From Poteriospumella lacustris (Eukaryota > Sar > Chrysophyceae > Chromulinales > Dinobryaceae), in assembly GCA_008000375.1 (NCBI GenBank), contig SMOI01000367.1, forward strand, positions 1 through 30,154: DNA of 30,154 nt. The letters are read 5' to 3'. The notes beneath the pieces were generated by a model, which saw nothing but the letters and a program-made list of their open reading frames with translations, ran no database searches and was not told where the DNA came from. A program made the translations under genes and the position numbers. This document shows positions 26,025-30,154 of the stretch, piece after piece. Each line of letters begins with the position of its first letter. Position 1 is the first letter of the stretch.

Positions 26025-27029
26025 ATGTCTCAATTTACAATAAGTTCATTTTTAAATGTTTTGTTTACAATAATCAAGATACTTGTTATTCTTGTGCCGC
26101 TTTTATTGAGTATAGCATACTTTACTTTGGCAGAAAGAAAAGTACTTGGAACCATTCAAAGACGAATGGGGCCTAATGTTATTGGGGTTTACGGGCTATT
26201 ACAACCATTATCTGATGGATTTAAGCTTTTTATGAAAGAGGCTTTAATTCCTAGTAATGCTAATAAAATTATATTTATTATATCTCCTATTATTACTTTT
26301 ACCGTAAGTTTAATAGGTTGGTGTGTTATCCCTTTTGATAAGTATTCTTCTTTAGTAGAATTAAATGTTGCGTCTATTTATTTAGTTGCTGTTTCTTCTT
26401 TAGGTTTTTATGGAATTGCTATGTCAGGATGGTCGAGTAACTCTAAATATCCTTTTTTAGGGTCACTTCGTTCTACTGCTCAAATGGTATCTTATGAAGT
26501 TTCTATCGGTTTTATTATTGTTACTATTGTAACTTGTGCTGGTAGTTTTGACTTACAGGAAATTGTTAATTCTCAGATTAACGTTTGGTATTTTATCCCA
26601 TTTTTTCCTTTGTTTTTGATGTTTTTTACTTCTGCTTTAGCAGAAACTAATAGACATCCTTTTGATTTACCAGAAGCTGAAGCCGAGTTAGTTTCGGGGT
26701 ATAATGTTGAGTATTCTGCTATGACTTTTGCTCTTTTCTCTTTAGGTGAATATTCTAATATGTTAATGATGAGTGCTATTAATACTATTTTCTTTTTTGG
26801 AGGATGGTTACCGCCTTTAGCTATTTTAGATTTTTTACCTGGTTCTTTTTGGTTTGCTCTTAAAATTTCTTTTTTTGTTATTTTATTTGCTTGGATGCGA
26901 GCTATTTTACCCAGATATAGGTATGATCAACTTATGGATTTAGGGTGGAAAATTTTTTTACCACTATCTATTGCTTATTTAGTTTTTACATACAATGTTT
27001 TATGTTCATTTGACTACTTAGGTAGATAA
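26025..27029 (+). CDS. nad1: NADH dehydrogenase subunit 1
   Basis: Membrane subunit of complex I next to the quinone site (ND1/NuoH). I start at the ATG at 26025 (334 residues, MSQFTISSF); the frame is open upstream through tRNA-Ser, but that part is the tRNA gene. Family motifs: [29 protein letters not shown], the [21 protein letters not shown] loop and [12 protein letters not shown]. The KLF motif Leu uses CTT, another conserved CUN codon meaning Leu. It is followed by orphan orf246. Confidence 0.98.
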   Translation: MSQFTISSFLNVLFTIIKILVILVPLLLSIAYFTLAERKVLGTIQRRMGPNVIGVYGLLQPLSDGFKLFMKEALIPSNANKIIFIISPIITFTVSLIGWCVIPFDKYSSLVELNVASIYLVAVSSLGFYGIAMSGWSSNSKYPFLGSLRSTAQMVSYEVSIGFIIVTIVTCAGSFDLQEIVNSQINVWYFIPFFPLFLMFFTSALAETNRHPFDLPEAEAELVSGYNVEYSAMTFALFSLGEYSNMLMMSAINTIFFFGGWLPPLAILDFLPGSFWFALKISFFVILFAWMRAILPRYRYDQLMDLGWKIFLPLSIAYLVFTYNVLCSFDYLGR

Positions 27030-27046
27030 AATATATTTTATAGTGA

Positions 27047-27787
27047 ATGTTTTTTATTAAAGCTATGACATCTTTTCGGTGGATTTGGGGTATTTTATTC
27101 TTTGTTGTTTTTGTTTTATATAACTATTTATGCTTTGTTTCTTTTGTTGAGCAGCTTGAAAATGATTTAAATGTAGCCATGTTATTATCAGAGTCGTTTA
27201 TAAATGCTAATCAGATTGCATTAGAACGGTCTAACAATTTGGTAGTTTCTACTACCAGCGATAACAGTGCTTTTAGTGTTCTATTAACAGTTGGTGGAGT
27301 TGTTCTAGCTATTACTGCTGTTTTTTTATTATTTGGTATTGTTGTGGATTTTTGTTATCCTCAACCTATATATCTGCCGTATGATTCTTGGTTGTCTTTT
27401 CACTTAAAGGCAAATAGTGCGTGCAGTATTTATTTAAAATGGTTACCTGTTTACAATTGGAAACTACAATCTTTAAAGTACTATCTGGACTATTATATCC
27501 AAATATGGTCTACGCATGATAACCCTGCGGCTGATCAGTTGCCTGAGGTGATTATTACTTTGGGTCAAAAATACCAACAAATGCTTGATTTTCAACATTG
27601 CGGATATAAAGTACTACAGTATGTGTGTGCTAGTGATCCAGGGGCGGTTAACCGCCTTACGCCAAAGGATCTGGATTTGTTTTTTAAAACACTAGAGCAT
27701 TCCCAAGACATTACTGATTTTATTTTGGTATCAAAGAAGGTGGCTAACGCGGATGCATTCGGAGTTATTAATAAACTTTTTACATAA
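27047..27787 (+). CDS. Orphan two-membrane-segment protein, paralogue of the ORF at 558-1301 (orf246)
   Basis: A 246-residue protein of no family I recognise. A membrane segment lies at about residues 13-33, a polar loop at 34-75, a second segment at 76-101 and a soluble C-terminal domain of about 145 residues. The loop (F..QL..D near 33-40, then N.IAL..S.N near 55-64) and the C-terminal block near 208-223 (DLDLF..., DIT) match the ORF at 558-1301, whose length is 247. The gene lies 17 nt after nad1 and 13 nt before tRNA-His, well inside the dense plus-strand block, so it is likely expressed. An in-frame Met at residue 7 is an alternative start. The 3' half is less AT-rich than neighbouring genes and contains the palindrome at 27643-27656. 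Function unknown. Confidence 0.75.
   Translation: MFFIKAMTSFRWIWGILFFVVFVLYNYLCFVSFVEQLENDLNVAMLLSESFINANQIALERSNNLVVSTTSDNSAFSVLLTVGGVVLAITAVFLLFGIVVDFCYPQPIYLPYDSWLSFHLKANSACSIYLKWLPVYNWKLQSLKYYLDYYIQIWSTHDNPAADQLPEVIITLGQKYQQMLDFQHCGYKVLQYVCASDPGAVNRLTPKDLDLFFKTLEHSQDITDFILVSKKVANADAFGVINKLFT
27643..27656. repeat. Perfect GC-rich 14-nt palindrome inside orf246
   Basis: GGCGGTTAACCGCC is fully self-complementary. It lies within the coding frame of orf246, in a residue stretch that is longer than the matching part of its paralogue, so it may be an inserted GC element. Compare the GC palindromes at 23489-23504 and 4008-4026. Confidence 0.5.
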
Positions 27788-27800
27788 TTTATTCCACACA

Positions 27801-27874
27801 GGTGAATATATCTCAATAAGTAGAGAATCAAATTGTGGCTTTGAAGGTTATGAGTGCAATTCTCATTATTCACC
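27801..27874 (+). tRNA. trnH: tRNA-His (GUG)
   Basis: Acceptor GTGAATA/TATTCAC plus an encoded extra 5' G (27801) opposite discriminator C73 (27874), the hallmark of tRNA-His. Anticodon arm TCAAA-TTGTGGC-TTTGA with anticodon GTG; T-arm ATGAG-TGCAATT-CTCAT. One nt separates it from tRNA-Asp. Confidence 0.93.
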
Positions 27875-27875
27875 C

Positions 27876-27949
27876 GAAGAAATAGCTCAATTGGTTAGAG
27901 TGACAGCCTGTCACGCTGTAGGTTGCGGGTTCGATTCCCGTTTTTTTCG
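27876..27949 (+). tRNA. trnD: tRNA-Asp (GUC)
   Basis: Acceptor GAAGAAA/TTTTTTC with one G-U pair, D-stem GCTC/GAGT, anticodon arm ACAGC-CTGTCAC-GCTGT with anticodon GTC, T-loop TTCGATT, discriminator G. Confidence 0.94.
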
Positions 27950-27982
27950 GATTTATTGCTGTGAGTAAGGATTATTCAAAGT

Positions 27983-28351
27983 ATGACCAGTTTATTTTTT
28001 TTAGAATCTACGAAAATAGGTTTAATTATTTTATTTTCTGTAGTGTTATCGTGTTTGATAGTTTTATTCTCATTTTTACTAGGTCCTTCGATACCAGATT
28101 CAGAAAAGTCTTCTATCTACGAATGTGGGTTTGATCCTTATGAAGATGCAAGGAATGAGTTTGATGTTCGTTTTTATTTAGTAGCAATTCTTTTCATAAT
28201 CTTTGACTTAGAAACCGTATTCTTTTTTCCATGGTGTGTTAGTTTGAGTCATTTAAATTTTGGTGGTTTTTGGAGTATGCTTGATTTTATTTTAGAGTTA
28301 TTGGTTGGTTATATTTACGCTTGGCAGGCAGGTGCTTTAAATTGGGATTAA
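27983..28351 (+). CDS. nad3: NADH dehydrogenase subunit 3
   Basis: Membrane subunit of complex I (ND3/NuoA). The 122-residue product is full length, with three membrane segments. The conserved loop after helix 1, with [12 protein letters not shown] and its key Cys, is followed by [18 protein letters not shown]. It lies between tRNA-Asp and rps14 with short gaps, and 4 nt separate its stop from the rps14 ATG. Confidence 0.98.
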   Translation: MTSLFFLESTKIGLIILFSVVLSCLIVLFSFLLGPSIPDSEKSSIYECGFDPYEDARNEFDVRFYLVAILFIIFDLETVFFFPWCVSLSHLNFGGFWSMLDFILELLVGYIYAWQAGALNWD

Positions 28352-28355
28352 TATT

Positions 28356-28667
28356 ATGAAATTATCTGCCAATAAGGATAAAAAGTTAAGAAAAAAACTT
28401 TCTCAGCTAGAACTAGAAGAAAGACAATATAGATACTTACGAGTTAATGTATTGAATCTTCCTTATTATAAGCAAGATCGTAATGTATATAAACATTACT
28501 TTAACGCTAGATTAAGAAAAAGAATTTCAAAAACGAAACTTGTTAGAAGATGTTTATTGACTTATAAAGCTCGTGTAATGTATAAAAAGTTTAAAATATC
28601 AAGAGTTAAACTTAAATACATGTTGGATTTAAATCTAATTGCTGGTTATAAAAAAGCAGTTTGGTAA
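28356..28667 (+). CDS. rps14: Ribosomal protein uS14
   Basis: Small-subunit head protein. The 103-residue product matches the family in its C-terminal half: NARLRKRISKTKLVRRCLL, then YKKFKISRVKLKYM and the typical end AGYKKAVW (bacterial form PGxxKxSW). There is no zinc ribbon, as usual for mitochondria. Gene order rps14-rpl14 is the reverse of that in the bacterial spc operon, so the cluster has been rearranged. Confidence 0.93.
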   Translation: MKLSANKDKKLRKKLSQLELEERQYRYLRVNVLNLPYYKQDRNVYKHYFNARLRKRISKTKLVRRCLLTYKARVMYKKFKISRVKLKYMLDLNLIAGYKKAVW

Positions 28668-28678
28668 ATTATTAGCAT

Positions 28679-29065
28679 ATGATACAAAAAAATACAGTTT
28701 TATCAGTAGTAGACAATTCCGGAGTAAAGCGCGCTCGTTGTATCCATGTTTATCATGGGTATAGAAAACGTTATGCTAAACTTGGTGATTTAATATTAGT
28801 CTCTTTGTTGGCTGTTCGACGCAAAGAAAAAACGGAGAAGCAAGATTTAAAAAAAGGAGGTGTTTCTAAGGCAATAGTCCTTAGAACAAAGTCAACTAAA
28901 AGTTTTAAGAGTAATAATCAATTATTTTTCAAAGAAAATAGTGTGGCTTTATTAAATAGTAAAAGTAAATTTGCAGGAACAAGAGTGTTTGGTGTAATTC
29001 CTCGTTTGTTAAGAAAAACTAGATTTTTAAGGTTACTTAAAATGTCTGGTGGTGGTGTATTTTAA
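28679..29065 (+). CDS. rpl14: Ribosomal protein uL14
   Basis: Large-subunit protein at the subunit interface. The 128-residue product has the family start MIQKNTVLSVVDNSGVKRARCI, a basic middle, and the NSVALLNSK and GTRVFGVIPRLLR blocks corresponding to the bacterial N-A-x-V-L-I-N and GTRIFGPV-x-RELR motifs. It lies 11 nt after rps14 and 6 nt before tRNA-Asn. Confidence 0.96.
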   Translation: MIQKNTVLSVVDNSGVKRARCIHVYHGYRKRYAKLGDLILVSLLAVRRKEKTEKQDLKKGGVSKAIVLRTKSTKSFKSNNQLFFKENSVALLNSKSKFAGTRVFGVIPRLLRKTRFLRLLKMSGGGVF

Positions 29066-29071
29066 CCACGT

Positions 29072-29143
29072 TCTTTGATAGCTCAGTGGTAGAGCAGTTG
29101 GCTGTTAACCAATTTGTCGTGAGTTCAACTCTCACTCAGAGAT
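29072..29143 (+). tRNA. trnN: tRNA-Asn (GUU)
   Basis: Acceptor TCTTTGA/TCAGAGA, D-stem GCTC/GAGC, anticodon loop CTGTTAA with anticodon GTT, T-arm GTGAG-TTCAACT-CTCAC. It lies between rpl14 and rps12. Confidence 0.94.
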
Positions 29144-29152
29144 CTTAATAGT

Positions 29153-29545
29153 ATGTCTACTTTAGCTAAAACAGCTTGCAAGCATAAAAGAAAACCAAAA
29201 GTTCGATTAAACAGAACACCAGCACTTCAAAAAACTTGTCAACGCCAAGCTATTGCAGTTAAGGCTTATACTCGTTCGCCTAAGAAACCAAATTCTGCAA
29301 GACGTGCGGTATGTAAAGTTCGTTTCTGGTCTAAAAAAAGAAAAAGACTTTATATATTAGAAGCGTATATTCCTGGAATAAAACATAATGTACAAGATTA
29401 CACTGTTTTACTTCTAAGAGGAGGAAGAATTAGGGATTTACCAGGTATTAAGTATAGAGTAGTTAGAGGGGCTTATGACTGTGAGGGTGTTAAAAATCGA
29501 AAAAATGCTAGATCAAAGTTTGGAGCAAAAAAACCAGGAGTTTAA
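29153..29545 (+). CDS. rps12: Ribosomal protein uS12
   Basis: Small-subunit decoding-centre protein. The 130-residue product matches across its length: RSPKKPNSARRAVCKVRF (bacterial PKKPNSALRKV), IPGIKHNVQDYTVLLLRGG, RIRDLPGIKYRVVRGA and a basic end with ARSKFGAKKP. It is followed after 12 nt by rps7, the order of the bacterial str operon. Confidence 0.97.
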   Translation: MSTLAKTACKHKRKPKVRLNRTPALQKTCQRQAIAVKAYTRSPKKPNSARRAVCKVRFWSKKRKRLYILEAYIPGIKHNVQDYTVLLLRGGRIRDLPGIKYRVVRGAYDCEGVKNRKNARSKFGAKKPGV

Positions 29546-29557
29546 TATTAAAAATAT

Positions 29558-30031
29558 ATGTCATTAAGAATTAATACACAAAAGTTAGCCAAATTAAAAA
29601 AAGGTAGAGTTCCTACGTTAGGTACCAGTTTTGTAGGTGTTTTAATAAAAAACGGTAAAAAGAATAAAGCAACTAAAATTTTTGAAAATGCATTAGCTAA
29701 TGCATGTTTAGAGTTAAAAAAACCATTACCTTTTGTATTAAAAACTGTAGTGAATCAAACGTCACTTTTTTTTGAAATTAAAACATTAAAGCGTGGAAAA
29801 CGTATGCTTACAATTCCTCGTTTTGCGAATAGAAATCGTATTCGTTTTTTGACCGTTCGAAATTTAGTTCGTGATCTTAGAGAGGAAAAATCCTTTTTAA
29901 ATTTAACAGATAGGCTTACTCAAGAATTTATTAAAATAATTTTAGGGAGATCTTCAAAGACTATTGAAAAAAATAAACAGGTTGTTAAAGAGGCTGTGAG
30001 ACATAAGTCATTTTTACATCATAGATGGTAA
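29558..30031 (+). CDS. rps7: Ribosomal protein uS7
   Basis: Small-subunit head protein that nucleates assembly of the 3' domain. The 157-residue product is of bacterial length. It shows the GVLIKNGKKNKATKIFENAL start region, a KPLPFVLKTVVNQTSLFFEIK stretch in place of the usual ENVKPxVEVKSRRVGG-like segment, and a C-terminal helix ending KEAVRHKSFLHHRW (bacterial R-x-x-x-H-R-M-A-x-x-N-x-A-x-x-H-Y-x-W-like). Pairing with rps12 makes the call secure. Confidence 0.95.
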   Translation: MSLRINTQKLAKLKKGRVPTLGTSFVGVLIKNGKKNKATKIFENALANACLELKKPLPFVLKTVVNQTSLFFEIKTLKRGKRMLTIPRFANRNRIRFLTVRNLVRDLREEKSFLNLTDRLTQEFIKIILGRSSKTIEKNKQVVKEAVRHKSFLHHRW

Positions 30032-30047
30032 AAACAAAAATAAAGAT

Positions 30048-30152
30048 ATGAAAAGAGATAGTCGTAATTTTATGAAAGGTTTCGCTATGAAAATAGCTAA
30101 AGATGGGAGAATATTGTTTATCGTGTGTCATGTGAGCGAGTTCTCTCCAAAG
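30048..30152 (+). repeat. Right copy of a diverged inverted repeat
   Basis: Reverse-complement counterpart of 23636-23740: identical at 30137-30152, 29 of 32 at 30050-30081, with the same 55-nt separation. It begins 17 nt after rps7. Whether it is a promoter or leader, a structured RNA or part of a gene is open. Confidence 0.65.
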
Positions 30153-30154
30153 CG
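30049..30154 (+). CDS. Possible partial ORF running off the window end
   Basis: An ATG at 30049 opens a frame of 35 codons without a stop to the window end (start MKRDSRNFMKGFAMKIAKDG). No family is recognised. It coincides entirely with the inverted-repeat element, whose other copy has stop codons in the matching frame, so the open frame may be accidental. Confidence 0.3.

Overview
This window is a piece of a protist mitochondrial genome. It is very AT-rich and tightly packed, and it carries complex I genes (nad1, nad2, nad3, nad4, nad5, nad6, nad7, nad9, nad11), cox1, atp9, eleven ribosomal protein genes (rps3, rps4, rps7, rps11, rps12, rps13, rps14, rps19, rpl2, rpl14, rpl16) and 21 tRNA genes. 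Mitochondrial nad7, nad9, a two-domain nad11 and this many ribosomal protein genes rule out animals and fungi. The set fits a gene-rich protist mitochondrion, such as a stramenopile or another SAR or deep-branching lineage; I cannot name the species. The genetic code appears standard: tRNA-Trp has a CCA anticodon, every recognised gene reads through without TGA as Trp, and rpl2 and rps19 end in TGA. rRNA genes, cob, cox2, cox3, atp6, atp8 and nad4L are not in the window.

Layout: (1) 112-1637, plus strand: three unrecognised membrane-protein ORFs. (2) 1638-2191: a convergent spacer with hairpins and a tRNA-like remnant. (3) 2192-23174, minus strand, one long block. From its 5' side it reads trnK, trnR, trn(CAU), trnW, atp9, trnF, a basic orf334, rps4, trnG, trnA, trn(CAU), trnP, nad6, trnC, trnL(UAG), trnE, rpl2-rps19-rps3-rpl16, trnY, trnQ, nad2-nad9-nad7-nad4-nad11, orf175, trnS(UGA), nad5, trnL(UAA), trnV, cox1. 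(4) 23175-24449: a spacer of about 1.3 kb between diverging blocks, the best candidate for a transcription or replication control region. (5) 24450-30154, plus strand: rps13-rps11, trnS(GCU), nad1, orf246, trnH, trnD, nad3, rps14, rpl14, trnN, rps12, rps7 and the start of something that runs off the end. Remnants of the bacterial S10/spc/alpha/str operons survive: rpl2-rps19-rps3-rpl16 with ATGA overlaps, rps13-rps11, and rps12-rps7.

The most interesting content is not the core genes. (a) Two orphan membrane proteins of almost equal length, at 558-1301 and 27047-27787, share architecture and motifs and appear to be a duplicated mitochondrial family of unknown function. (b) Several core proteins carry large lineage-specific extensions: a strongly acidic C-terminal tail on Nad9, an Asn/Lys/Tyr-rich tail on Rps3, a very long basic N-terminal part on Rps4, and a Lys/Pro-rich tail on the neighbouring orf334. 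(c) An inverted, diverged repeat links the divergent spacer (23636-23740) to the right end of the window (30048-30152). (d) A tRNA with a UAG (Leu) anticodon has a short, class I variable loop.
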